From: Deltaproteobacteria bacterium
GTDB taxonomy: Bacteria; Desulfobacterota; Desulfobacteria; Desulfobacterales; UBA11574
Length of the DNA: 6,325 bases
Assembly (NCBI GenBank): GCA_019313025.1
Contig: JAFDCA010000215.1
Span: 1-6,325 of the forward strand
Direction: 5' to 3'
The translations under genes were made by a program, and so were the position numbers. Under the pieces are notes generated by a model. The model made no database searches and was not told the origin of the DNA. It was given only the letters and a program-made list of their open reading frames with translations. Positions 1-6,325 of this stretch are shown here, in pieces; position 1 is the stretch's first letter, and each line of letters starts with the position of its first letter.

Positions 1-142
1 CAAAAGAGGAGCAACATTAACGGCATATTAACAGGTACTATAGCGTCGCGAAAGCGTCAATTGGAGTATTTCTGATTCTGCTGTCGGAAATTTTCTTACA
101 TAAAATGTTTCAAATTTTAGTACATGTTCATTTTTTGCGTTT

Positions 143-160
143 GGGTTCATGTCTGAACCC
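143..160. repeat. Perfect 7-bp inverted repeat with 4-base loop
   Basis: GGGTTCA at 143-149 and TGAACCC at 154-160 are exact reverse complements around TGTC. No T tract follows on either strand (on the + strand TGAGCC comes next; on the - strand an A-rich stretch), so it does not look like an intrinsic terminator. A protein-binding operator or a leader hairpin is possible. A short direct repeat, TGAGCC at 161-166 and 169-174, lies immediately downstream. Confidence 0.5.
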
Positions 161-245
161 TGAGCCTATGAGCCACTTCACTATTTAATACCAGAATTTT
201 CAAAGAACTCGCAAGACTAAAAATTTAGAATTAGGATCCGGCGAC

Positions 246-275
246 AAAAAAATCTGCTTTGGTCCATTTTTTTTT
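246..275. repeat. A-tract/T-tract inverted repeat
   Basis: AAAAAAAT at 246-253 is the reverse complement of ATTTTTTT at 266-273, around a 12-base loop, and the T run continues to 275. The stem is all A-T and therefore weak in RNA. It may act as phased or bent DNA upstream of a promoter, or as a poor terminator for a gene left of the window. The repeat is seen directly; any function is speculative. Confidence 0.35.
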
Positions 276-327
276 AAAACTTTACTTGTACACTTTCTGT
301 TGTTAATTTTTATTTTTATTTATTCCA

Positions 328-351
328 TCTGGATACCTCATTCTGGATACC
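328..351. repeat. 10-bp direct repeat TCTGGATACC, 14-bp period
   Basis: The decamer TCTGGATACC occurs at 328-337 and again exactly at 342-351, separated by four bases, about 85 bases before the kinase start codon. A 14-bp period does not match one helical turn, so the copies would face different sides of the DNA. It could be a paired binding site for a regulator or a chance tandem duplication. Confidence 0.45.
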
Positions 352-434
352 ATAGGTTTTGAATTTCTTAAAAAACCTTAAATCCGTTTATTGTTAACCA
401 AACCATACCGAATATAAAGTGGAGAGCATCAACC

Positions 435-2909
435 ATGAAACTTCGCTTAATCCTTTTGGTGTTATCTTTGCTGGCTTTTTTATCCGCATCAACCGGGGGA
501 TATCTTTATTATTCATCGTTAAGGGAATCCGCACAAAAAGAATCGGAAAGGCAGACATCGACACGTGCGGAAATGATTCGAAAAAACCTGTCTTCATTCC
601 TTTCAGAAAATATCAAACCGGTGAAAACCATATCCGGGATGAAGGAACTTCAGGCTTGTCTGATCAACCACGATCAGAGGTCACTTGACCAGGCAAATGC
701 CATGCTCGATCATTTTAAAACCTCCCTGAATGTGGACGTCTGTTACTTGATGGATTCTTCAGGGAATACCATCGCATCAAGTAACCGTAATGATCCTGAC
801 AGCTTTGTTGGAAACAATTTTTCGTTTCGGCCATACTTCAAGGAGGCGGTAAAGGGACTCCCTTTCACCTATCTGGCGCTGGGCACAACATCCCGGAAAC
901 GAGGGGCATATTACAGCCATCCGGTTTACGTTGGAGGACAGGAGTCTCCGGCAGGAATTGTTGTTATAAAGGCGTCCATCGAACTTATCGAAGGTGAATT
1001 AACCACGACTTCGGGGGAAATTGTTTTGGTTACTGATCCCCAAGGGATTGTTTTTATTTCTAATCAAAAAAGTTGGCTCTTTCATTCAATGGAAAAGCTT
1101 TCACCCATTCATAGGGTTCAAATTTCAAGATCGCTCCAATTTGGAAATGGACCTTGGAAATGGATCGGTCTGGAAATCAAGGGGAACAAATACGCCGAGG
1201 ATACCCAGGGAAATACATATCTCATCCACCGGTTGGGTCTTTATAATTATCCGGGATGGGATGTCATTCATTTGTATAATCTTAAAGAAATATCCAAAAT
1301 CTTTTTCAGCCCTTTGCTAAAAATTATAGAACCTATTATTATCATGCTGTGTGTTCTGGTAGGACTGGCGGTGTTTTTGCTTTATAAAAAGGCGAGTGAT
1401 GAACTGATAAAACGGAAGGCTTTTGAGAGGGCATTACAAAAAAGCGAAGAAAGATACCGTTCCATTTATCATAATGCCCCGGCCATGCTCCATTCCATAG
1501 ATCCAAACGGTTGCCTGATCAGTGTGAGTGACCATTGGCTTGAAATAATGGGTTATGAACGTAAAGACGTCATTGGTCAGAAATTGACTCGCTATTTCAC
1601 CCCGGACTCGAAGTCCTATGCCGAAACAACCGTTTTCCCTGAATTTTTTAATACCGGATTTTGCAAAGACATTCCATATCGGTTTGTAAAGAAAAATGGT
1701 GCGGTCATTGATGTCCTTCTTTCCGCCATCGGCGACCGGGATGACAAAGGAAATATCGTTCGATCTTTGGCCGTCTCCATCGATGTCACCGAACGAATCC
1801 GAGCGGAAAAAGATTTAAAACTTGCCAAAGAAAAACTCAGTCGATACTCCAAGGATTTAGAGCGCCAGGTGCGAAAACGGACAAGAGAGATTAACAGTAT
1901 TCTCCAATACACCCCTTCGGTTGTCTATATCAAAGACAAACAAGGACGCTATATTTTGGTCAATTCACGCTTTGAAGAGTTGTTTGGTGTTCAAAAGGAT
2001 GAGGTTCGCGGGAAAACCGACGAGGATATTTTCCCGAAAGAAACGGCAGAGCAATTTAGGAACAACGACCTTCAAGTCCTTTCGCAAAGACGTTCCTGTC
2101 AGGTAGAGGAATACGTTCCTCAAAAGAATGGTATTCACACCTATCTATCGGTAAAATTTCCTCTCTATGACGAATCCGGTGACATTATTAGTGTTTGCGG
2201 GATTTCAACCGATATTACCGATGTCAAAAAGGCCCAGGATCAACTCAGACGTCTTTCGGGAAGCATTATGGCCAATCAGGAAAAAGAACGTTCGGCCATT
2301 GCCAGGGAATTGCACGATGAACTTGGGCAAGTCCTCACGGCACTCAACATGGACTCGGTTTGGCTGCATGAACACCTGAAGGAGATAGATGCTAAAGCCG
2401 CCCGACGGGCATTGACAATGTGCCAACTGATCGATAAAACCATTGAAGAGGTTCGAAGCCTGGCCATTCGGCTGCGACCGGGAGTTCTTGATGATCTGGG
2501 GCTTGTGGATGCTTTGGAATGGTATACGGCTGATTTCGAGAGACGTACCGGCATCACTTGCGTATTTGAACATACCCATATTCCAAACATCAGTGATCAT
2601 ATCGCTACCGCAGCGTATCGTATCGCGCAGGAAACCCTGACGAACGTGGCACGACATGCGACCGCAAGCCGTGTTGAAATCGATCTTCAGGAAAATGAAG
2701 GCATTTTGTCGTTATCAACCGTGGACAATGGCATGGGATTTAACACCTCGAAATTGTCGGAAACCGAAGCTCTGGGGCTTGCCGGAATGCGTGAACGGGC
2801 CGTTCTTGTAAACGGCGTACTGAAGGTCAAATCCCAACCGGGAGCAGGGACCCGTGTTCTTTTCAAAGTCCCCATCACCACTCATGCTCAGAAAAGGGGA
2901 AGGTCTTGA
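435..2909 (+). CDS. Membrane sensor histidine kinase: DctB-like Cache sensor, two PAS domains, NarL/DegS-type kinase core
   Basis: This is a complete 824-residue kinase expected to phosphorylate the regulator encoded next to it. A first membrane helix spans about residues 4-26. A periplasmic region follows to about 295, then a second helix at about 296-317. The periplasmic part resembles the double-Cache (PDC) sensor of DctB: YLMDSSGNTIASSN at 104-117, FVGNNFSFRPYF at 124-135, LALGTTSRKRGAYYS at 147-161 and VVIKAS at 176-181. PAS domain 1 is about 331-453 and ends in DVTER. A charged coiled coil covers about 455-485, and PAS domain 2 about 486-597 ends in DITDVKKA. The HisKA_3 region has ERSAIARELHDELGQ with the phosphoacceptor His627. 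The ATPase domain has the N box (Asn737), DNGMGF (764-769), GLAGMRERA and GAGT, so it looks active. ATG 435 has GGAGAG 8 bases upstream. Known DctB proteins bind C4-dicarboxylates; the ligand here is inferred only. Confidence 0.93.
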   Translation: MKLRLILLVLSLLAFLSASTGGYLYYSSLRESAQKESERQTSTRAEMIRKNLSSFLSENIKPVKTISGMKELQACLINHDQRSLDQANAMLDHFKTSLNVDVCYLMDSSGNTIASSNRNDPDSFVGNNFSFRPYFKEAVKGLPFTYLALGTTSRKRGAYYSHPVYVGGQESPAGIVVIKASIELIEGELTTTSGEIVLVTDPQGIVFISNQKSWLFHSMEKLSPIHRVQISRSLQFGNGPWKWIGLEIKGNKYAEDTQGNTYLIHRLGLYNYPGWDVIHLYNLKEISKIFFSPLLKIIEPIIIMLCVLVGLAVFLLYKKASDELIKRKAFERALQKSEERYRSIYHNAPAMLHSIDPNGCLISVSDHWLEIMGYERKDVIGQKLTRYFTPDSKSYAETTVFPEFFNTGFCKDIPYRFVKKNGAVIDVLLSAIGDRDDKGNIVRSLAVSIDVTERIRAEKDLKLAKEKLSRYSKDLERQVRKRTREINSILQYTPSVVYIKDKQGRYILVNSRFEELFGVQKDEVRGKTDEDIFPKETAEQFRNNDLQVLSQRRSCQVEEYVPQKNGIHTYLSVKFPLYDESGDIISVCGISTDITDVKKAQDQLRRLSGSIMANQEKERSAIARELHDELGQVLTALNMDSVWLHEHLKEIDAKAARRALTMCQLIDKTIEEVRSLAIRLRPGVLDDLGLVDALEWYTADFERRTGITCVFEHTHIPNISDHIATAAYRIAQETLTNVARHATASRVEIDLQENEGILSLSTVDNGMGFNTSKLSETEALGLAGMRERAVLVNGVLKVKSQPGAGTRVLFKVPITTHAQKRGRS
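2895..2903 (+). promoter_or_regulatory. Ribosome binding site for the response regulator, supporting its TTG start
   Basis: AGGGGAAGG lies inside the last codons of the kinase gene. Its AGGGGA core is 5 bases before the TTG at 2906, the usual Shine-Dalgarno distance. Together with the protein starting exactly at the conserved receiver beginning (MIKVLLADDH), this fixes the non-ATG start and points to translational coupling across the overlap. Confidence 0.7.
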
Positions 2910-3544
2910 TTAAAGTCTTGTTGGCAGATGATCACAGTATCGTTCGCGCCGGATTGCGCCGTCTTGTGGAAGAAAGTGATGACATGGAGGTGGTTGCCGA
3001 AGCGGCCGACGGTAAAGATGCGATTCATAAAGTCCATGAGTACACTCCCGACGTGGCTGTCATCGATATCTCCATGCCGGGAATGGACGGATTGGAGGTT
3101 ATCCGTCAGCTTCGTTCTTTTTACCCAAAACTGCCGATGATTATACTGACCATGTACGAAGAGGAACAGTATGTGGTTCGTGCCATTGAAGCCGGAGCCA
3201 TGGGATACATCACAAAAAGATCGGCACCGGAACAACTTTTAAAGGCTATCCGTAAAGTACATGCCGGTTTTCGGTATCTCACCGCCGAAGCCGCTGAATT
3301 GCTGGCATTGAGAGTTGCCAGGGGAGCCGACAGCCGTTCTCCCCTTGACATTCTGTCCATGAGAGAACTTCAGGTGTTGAGGCGTCTGGCCATGGGGCAT
3401 ACCAACCGGGAAATCGCCGAATCTTATCATATCAGTATTAAAACCGTAGACACCTACCGCTTAAGACTTTTAAGTAAACTCAACCTGCGAAACAATGCCG
3501 AGCTCTCGCGTTTTGCAATTCAAAACCGGCTGATTGAGCCCTAA
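2906..3544 (+). CDS. NarL/FixJ-family response regulator (receiver plus LuxR-type HTH)
   Basis: A 212-residue cytoplasmic transcription regulator, the usual length for the NarL/UvrY/GacA class. The receiver domain (about 1-120) has all key residues: the acidic pair Asp8/Asp9, phosphoacceptor Asp54 in VIDISMPGMDG, Thr82 and Lys104. The C-terminal LuxR/GerE helix-turn-helix (about 147-208) shows LSMRELQVLRRLAMGHTNREIA followed by the recognition-helix region SIKTVDTYRLRLLSKL. The TVDTYR pattern is closer to UvrY/GacA than to LuxR proper. It starts with TTG, and the sequence TTGA is shared with the kinase stop (4-base overlap), so the two are co-translated. His-kinase class (HisKA_3) and regulator class (NarL) match, which supports a cognate pair. 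The regulated genes are unknown; the adjacent transporter is the nearest candidate. Confidence 0.95.
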   Translation: MIKVLLADDHSIVRAGLRRLVEESDDMEVVAEAADGKDAIHKVHEYTPDVAVIDISMPGMDGLEVIRQLRSFYPKLPMIILTMYEEEQYVVRAIEAGAMGYITKRSAPEQLLKAIRKVHAGFRYLTAEAAELLALRVARGADSRSPLDILSMRELQVLRRLAMGHTNREIAESYHISIKTVDTYRLRLLSKLNLRNNAELSRFAIQNRLIEP

Positions 3545-3664
3545 TTCAGATCTCGTTCAGCCACTGATGCATCAACAACTTTCCTGCCAAGGCTTTGTTT
3601 TCAAAATAATTTTTTAGTTTTGAGACAGGTCATAGAAAGTTTTGTTACAACATAAGGAAACCTG
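3545..3664. other. Intergenic gap between response regulator and transporter
   Basis: This 120-base gap has no gene and no hairpin plus T-tract terminator, so read-through from the two-component operon into the transporter is possible. It contains the perfect palindrome TGATGCATCA at 3565-3574 and an interrupted one, TGTT-AC-AACA, at 3643-3652. TTGAGA at 3620-3625 could serve as a -35 box, but the hexamer 17 bases later (TGTTAC) is a poor -10. AAGGA at 3654-3658 is the ribosome site of the transporter gene, 6 bases before its ATG. Confidence 0.45.
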
Positions 3665-4909
3665 ATGAGCTCAAGGTTAGATCCGAAAACCCCAGGTCCA
3701 AAAGGCCTTGTTATTATTGTCGCCATGTGTATTGCCGAAGTGCTTGGCATGCTCGGGGTTTTCGCGTTTCCAGCGCTCCTTCCTTACTTTTTGAAGTTAT
3801 GGGGTTTATCAAACGCACAAGCAGGGTGGATTAACGGCATTTATTTTGCCGGCTACACGGTTGCCGTACCACTTCTCACCAGCCTTACCGACCGGATGGA
3901 TGCCCGTCGGATATACTTGACTTTCTGCATTCTGGGCATACTGTCTAATTTGGGATTCGCTTTTTTCGCGCGTGGATTCTGGTCGGCGCTGATATTTAGG
4001 GGTCTTAGTGGTCTCGGGCTGGCCGGAACATTTATCCCGGGGCTCAAAGCGATCATCGATCGATTGGAAGCTCAAGCCCATCCCCGGGCTGTTTCTTTTT
4101 ATACAGCCTGTTTCGGACTGGGAGTCAGTATTTCTTTTTATTTCGCCGGAGAAATGTTCCAATGGTTGGGATGGAAGGAAACATTTGGAATCGCAGCGAT
4201 GGGCTCTATTTTTTCCCTGCTCTTTTCTTTTCTGGTATTAAAACCCAAATCGATACCGGTGGTATCTTACGATACGGCAATGGGTCATGTTCTCAATTTT
4301 AAACCGATTTGGAATAACCGGCAGACCCGTGCTTACATCCTTGTCTATATGTGCCACATGTGGGAAATGTTTGCTGCCCGCTCCTGGTTGGTGGCTTTTC
4401 TGAGCTTTAGTATAACACTTCAGAAAGCACCGGCAGATTTCATGGCGCCTACCACTGTTATGGCTTTAGCCGGAATCGGGGGAATGTTGGCCAGCATCAT
4501 GGGCGGAGAACTGGCCACCCGGCTGGGACGACGTCGGGTTGTGGCTGCTATTATGGGAATTTCCTCTTTTATGGCGCTGATTATTGGTTTTTCAGCTCGG
4601 ATGCCTTACAGCGCCGTGGTGATGCTTTGCATGATCTACACGCTGTTTTTTCAAGGAGACTCCGCCGCGATTCATACAGGCGTCATCACCTCAATTGAGC
4701 CCGAACGCCGAGGCGCCGCCATGGCCCTTCAGTCTTTAGGAGGATTCGCTGCCGCATCCTTGGGATCGGTGGCTGCCGGCTTCATGCTGGATATCACAGG
4801 CGGCGGTTCGACCTCATTGTCTTGGGTGCTGACCTTTGGAACCATGGGAATCGCCGCCGCAATGGGCTCATTATTGCTTTATCGAAGCTATCGTACCATT
4901 GGAAACTGA
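3665..4909 (+). CDS. Major facilitator superfamily transporter, substrate unknown
   Basis: A 414-residue integral membrane carrier of normal MFS length (12 predicted helices in two halves). Helix 1 runs about 15-38. The loop after helix 2 carries a motif-A-like segment (SLTDRMDARR, 73-82, with Asp76 and Arg77). The second half has the matching loop GGELATRLGRRRVV (280-293), the usual internal duplication. A cytoplasmic linker spans about 193-222 between the halves. The segment RSYRTIGN forms a short C-terminal tail, and two in-frame TGA codons (4907 and 4910) end the gene. ATG 3665 is preceded by AAGGA at 6-base spacing. The sequence does not identify the substrate. I could not match it to the nitrate/nitrite, sugar or drug subfamilies by motif. 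Its place behind a DctB-like sensor system suggests an organic acid, which is inference; a metabolite exporter is the alternative. Confidence 0.9.
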   Translation: MSSRLDPKTPGPKGLVIIVAMCIAEVLGMLGVFAFPALLPYFLKLWGLSNAQAGWINGIYFAGYTVAVPLLTSLTDRMDARRIYLTFCILGILSNLGFAFFARGFWSALIFRGLSGLGLAGTFIPGLKAIIDRLEAQAHPRAVSFYTACFGLGVSISFYFAGEMFQWLGWKETFGIAAMGSIFSLLFSFLVLKPKSIPVVSYDTAMGHVLNFKPIWNNRQTRAYILVYMCHMWEMFAARSWLVAFLSFSITLQKAPADFMAPTTVMALAGIGGMLASIMGGELATRLGRRRVVAAIMGISSFMALIIGFSARMPYSAVVMLCMIYTLFFQGDSAAIHTGVITSIEPERRGAAMALQSLGGFAAASLGSVAAGFMLDITGGGSTSLSWVLTFGTMGIAAAMGSLLLYRSYRTIGN

Positions 4910-4959
4910 TGACTGTACCGAATACGCAAATTTTCATGATTTATAATCTTCAAAACGAC

Positions 4960-4990
4960 TTGACACATTATATATCTTGATAATTATAGC
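4960..4990 (+). promoter_or_regulatory. Candidate sigma-70 promoter for the radical SAM gene
   Basis: A perfect -35 hexamer, TTGACA, lies at 4960-4965 in the gap after the transporter gene. The -10 is weaker: several AT-rich hexamers fit at 4981-4990, for example TATAGC at 4985-4990 with a long 19-base spacer. Transcription would begin near 4997, leaving a 5' leader of roughly 35 bases before ATG 5031. This makes the radical SAM gene a likely independent transcription unit. Confidence 0.4.
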
Positions 4991-5030
4991 GCGTATTAAA
5001 TAAAAATATTTTTTGAAATTATCCTCTATA

Positions 5031-6050
5031 ATGATGACCGAAAACGCATTTTTAAAGGACCTCGAGAAATGTGAACTTTGTGAGCACCGGTGCAGAGTAA
5101 ATCGGATGAAAGGCGAAACAGGTGTTTGCAAAGTGACGATACCTGCAGTTGCTTCCGCCACATTACACCCCGCACCGCCGGAAAGCTATACGGTCTTCAT
5201 GGCCGGTTGCAATTTAAAATGCTTGAATTGTCAAAACTGGACGATTTCACAATACCCGGACAATCGATTCGTACAAAGAGGATTTATAGATCCGGCTGAA
5301 CTGGCTGAAGAATGCGTCGAGCAACTGGGTTCGATCTCCGGTCGACAAATGGGAGCAGATCGAATTTTCTTTTCAGGCGGAGAGCCGACGCTTCATCTAC
5401 CATATATAGAACAGATCGTTGAAGAAGCAAGGAAGATATCACCTGTCATTAAGGTCAATTACGACACCAACGGATATATGACCCATGAAAGTTTAATAAG
5501 GGTTTTAAATTTTACAACATCGATTACTTATGATCTAAAAGCCTATCATAACGACGTTCACCTTGCCTTAACAGGAACCTCTTCAACGCCGGTTTTAAGG
5601 AATGCGACATATATCGGAAAATATGCCAAAGATAAACTGTGGGAGTATAGAATCGTTGTGATCCCAAGGATCAACGAAAATGAGATAAAACACTTAACTG
5701 AATTCATTGCCGACATCGATCCCTCTTTGCCTGTATCCTTTCTGGCTTTCAGACCGAATTTTCTTTTACAATATCATCCTGGGGCCCCTCGAATGCTTAT
5801 GGAAAGATGTGTCAATATTGCGCGGCGATCCGGTCTCAAAAATGCCTATTGGTCCGGGCACACCGGCATATCCGGCAAAGTCGCCGACATAAAAAATGGC
5901 TTTAAAGAAATTTATTTGTCCGATGAAGCCCGATTGGCCGGTTCTTATGCATTTTATGGAGGATGCCGAACCCATTTAAGGGATTGTAAAGCATGTTGCT
6001 TTAATCAGGAGTGCCAGGTTAAAAAATATATTCCCAGATTATCAACTTAA
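5031..6050 (+). CDS. PflA/AmrS-like radical SAM protein with extra cysteine clusters
   Basis: A cytoplasmic radical S-adenosylmethionine enzyme of 339 residues, counted from ATG 5031. The SAM cluster motif is GCNLKCLNCQNW with Cys60, Cys64 and Cys67 (CX3CX2C). It is followed by the GGE motif (SGGEPT, about 115-120) that contacts SAM in this superfamily. An N-terminal cluster CX2CX3CX11C (Cys14, 17, 21, 33; CELCEHRC...GETGVC) is typical of PflX/AmrS-like relatives (COG1313 and COG1180 groups). The core continues with YDTNGYM, TYDLKAYH, VIPRINENE and FRPNF, as in those families. The C-terminal tail adds Cys312, 319, 322, 323 and 328. No ribosome site precedes any start. The tandem ATGs at 5031/5034 are preferred, with TTG 5013 (six more residues) as the alternative. 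No glycyl radical enzyme, MEMO or AMMECR1 gene lies nearby, so its substrate is unknown. It may be a glycyl-radical activase or a peptide/protein-modifying enzyme. Confidence 0.88.
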   Translation: MMTENAFLKDLEKCELCEHRCRVNRMKGETGVCKVTIPAVASATLHPAPPESYTVFMAGCNLKCLNCQNWTISQYPDNRFVQRGFIDPAELAEECVEQLGSISGRQMGADRIFFSGGEPTLHLPYIEQIVEEARKISPVIKVNYDTNGYMTHESLIRVLNFTTSITYDLKAYHNDVHLALTGTSSTPVLRNATYIGKYAKDKLWEYRIVVIPRINENEIKHLTEFIADIDPSLPVSFLAFRPNFLLQYHPGAPRMLMERCVNIARRSGLKNAYWSGHTGISGKVADIKNGFKEIYLSDEARLAGSYAFYGGCRTHLRDCKACCFNQECQVKKYIPRLST

Positions 6051-6090
6051 CATATGTTTCCATTTTGTTACCGATCCATTAAGGTGACTT

Positions 6091-6324
6091 TCATATCCCG
6101 AGATATGCTTCTCTTACATGATCGTTGGCCATGAGCTCTTTTCCGGTGCCTTCAAGAACGTTTCTACCGTTTTCCAGAACAACCGCCCGATCGCACATGG
6201 ACAACGTCTGGGTGACATTCTGCTCCACCAAAAGGATGGTGACACCTTCCTGGTTGATCTTTTTAATTAAATCAAAAGTATCCTTTACCAGAAAGGGTGC
6301 CAAACCCAGGGACGGCTCATCAAA
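6091..6324 (-). CDS. livF: Branched-chain amino acid ABC transporter ATPase, LivF-like, 3' part only
   Basis: The last 77 residues of an ABC ATPase that runs off the right edge; about two thirds of the usual 230-240 residues are missing. It opens in the Walker B region (FDEPSLGLAP, including the catalytic Glu and D-loop) and continues with VTILLVEQNVTQTL, DRAVVLENGRNVLEGTG and a terminal VREAYLGI. Gln in VEQN in place of the switch histidine, and the ending AYLG, are both typical of LivF as I recall the family. LivF and LivG form the cytoplasmic ATPase pair of the LivFGHMK importer for branched-chain amino acids; relatives import amides or urea. The gene is convergent with the radical SAM gene, with only 40 bases between stops and no visible terminator hairpin. 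The rest of the cassette should lie to the right. Confidence 0.88.
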   Translation of the reverse strand, partial: FDEPSLGLAPFLVKDTFDLIKKINQEGVTILLVEQNVTQTLSMCDRAVVLENGRNVLEGTGKELMANDHVREAYLGI

Positions 6325-6325
6325 C

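Larger units (their letters stand above)
1..434. other. AT-rich non-coding spacer upstream of the sensor kinase gene
   Basis: No reading frame here looks like a real gene. One frame is open from the left edge to a TGA at 73-75 (24 codons), which could be the tail of an upstream gene, but its composition gives no support. The spacer is rich in A and T runs and contains three short repeat structures listed separately. A Shine-Dalgarno-like GGAGAG at 421-426 lies 8 bases before the kinase ATG. I found no convincing sigma-70 or sigma-54 promoter: the best -35/-10 pair (TTGTTA 391-396, TATAAA 413-418) would start transcription inside the ribosome site. The length suggests that regulatory sites for the two-component operon lie here. 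Confidence 0.6.

Noticed and set aside
82..100. GacA/UvrY-like site (TGTAAG-N6-CTTACA)
   Set aside because: Only the CTTACA half is exact; the left half is TGTCGG and the spacing is 7, so support is too weak.
143..160. Intrinsic terminator
   Set aside because: The stem is perfect but no T tract follows on either strand; the T run at 131-136 is on the wrong side.
391..418. TTGTTA / TATAAA pair, 16-base spacing, as kinase promoter
   Set aside because: Transcription would begin near 425, inside or after the ribosome site at 421-426, leaving no usable leader.
2205..2657. 150-codon open frame on the - strand inside the kinase gene
   Set aside because: It lies wholly antisense to the kinase core with its invariant HisKA_3 and ATPase motifs, and its translation resembles no protein; it is a shadow frame.
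3809..4162. 117-codon open frame on the - strand inside the transporter gene
   Set aside because: Antisense to well-formed MFS helices, polar and low in recognisable structure, so taken as a shadow frame.
4934..5161. 75-codon - strand frame covering the gap before the radical SAM gene
   Set aside because: It overlaps the conserved N-terminal cysteine cluster of the radical SAM protein and mostly translates AT-rich spacer; no family resemblance.
1..6325. CRISPR array, IS element, tRNA or rRNA
   Set aside because: No spaced repeats of suitable length, no transposase-like protein with terminal repeats, and no cloverleaf or rRNA-like sequence was recognised by eye.

Overview
The window carries four complete or near-complete genes on the + strand and the 3' end of a fifth gene on the - strand. 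Gene content is a Cache/PAS sensor kinase, a LuxR-type response regulator, an MFS carrier, a PflA/AmrS-like radical SAM enzyme and a LivF-type ABC ATPase. Coding DNA is of moderate GC and the spacers are very AT-rich. This suits a free-living anaerobic or facultative Gram-negative bacterium, and a Desulfobacterota (sulfate-reducer-like) genome is my best guess. That assignment is an inference from gene style; there is no rRNA or other marker here.

Layout: 1-434 is an AT-rich spacer with no supported gene, but it holds several short repeats. 435-2909 encodes an 824-residue membrane histidine kinase with a DctB-like periplasmic sensor, two PAS domains and a NarL/DegS-type (HisKA_3) kinase core. 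2906-3544 encodes its probable partner, a NarL/FixJ-class response regulator. It overlaps the kinase by 4 bases and starts at TTG. After a 120-base gap, 3665-4909 encodes a 12-TM MFS transporter. After a second AT-rich gap with a good -35 box, an orphan radical SAM protein runs from about 5031 (possibly 5013) to 6050, with cysteine clusters at both ends as well as the SAM cluster. The convergent - strand gene ending at 6091 is the C-terminal third of a LivF-like ATPase and continues beyond the right edge.

How they may work together: kinase and regulator are almost certainly one two-component system. The sensor half looks like DctB, which binds C4-dicarboxylates, but its output half is not DctB-like: it drives a LuxR-type regulator instead of a sigma-54 activator. 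The MFS gene immediately downstream is the natural first candidate target, perhaps a carboxylate carrier. This is inference. The radical SAM gene appears to be a separate transcription unit. No CRISPR, IS element, tRNA or rRNA was seen, and nothing here is clearly a wholly new system. The least ordinary items are the sensor-kinase chimera and the radical SAM protein with its Cys-rich tail.
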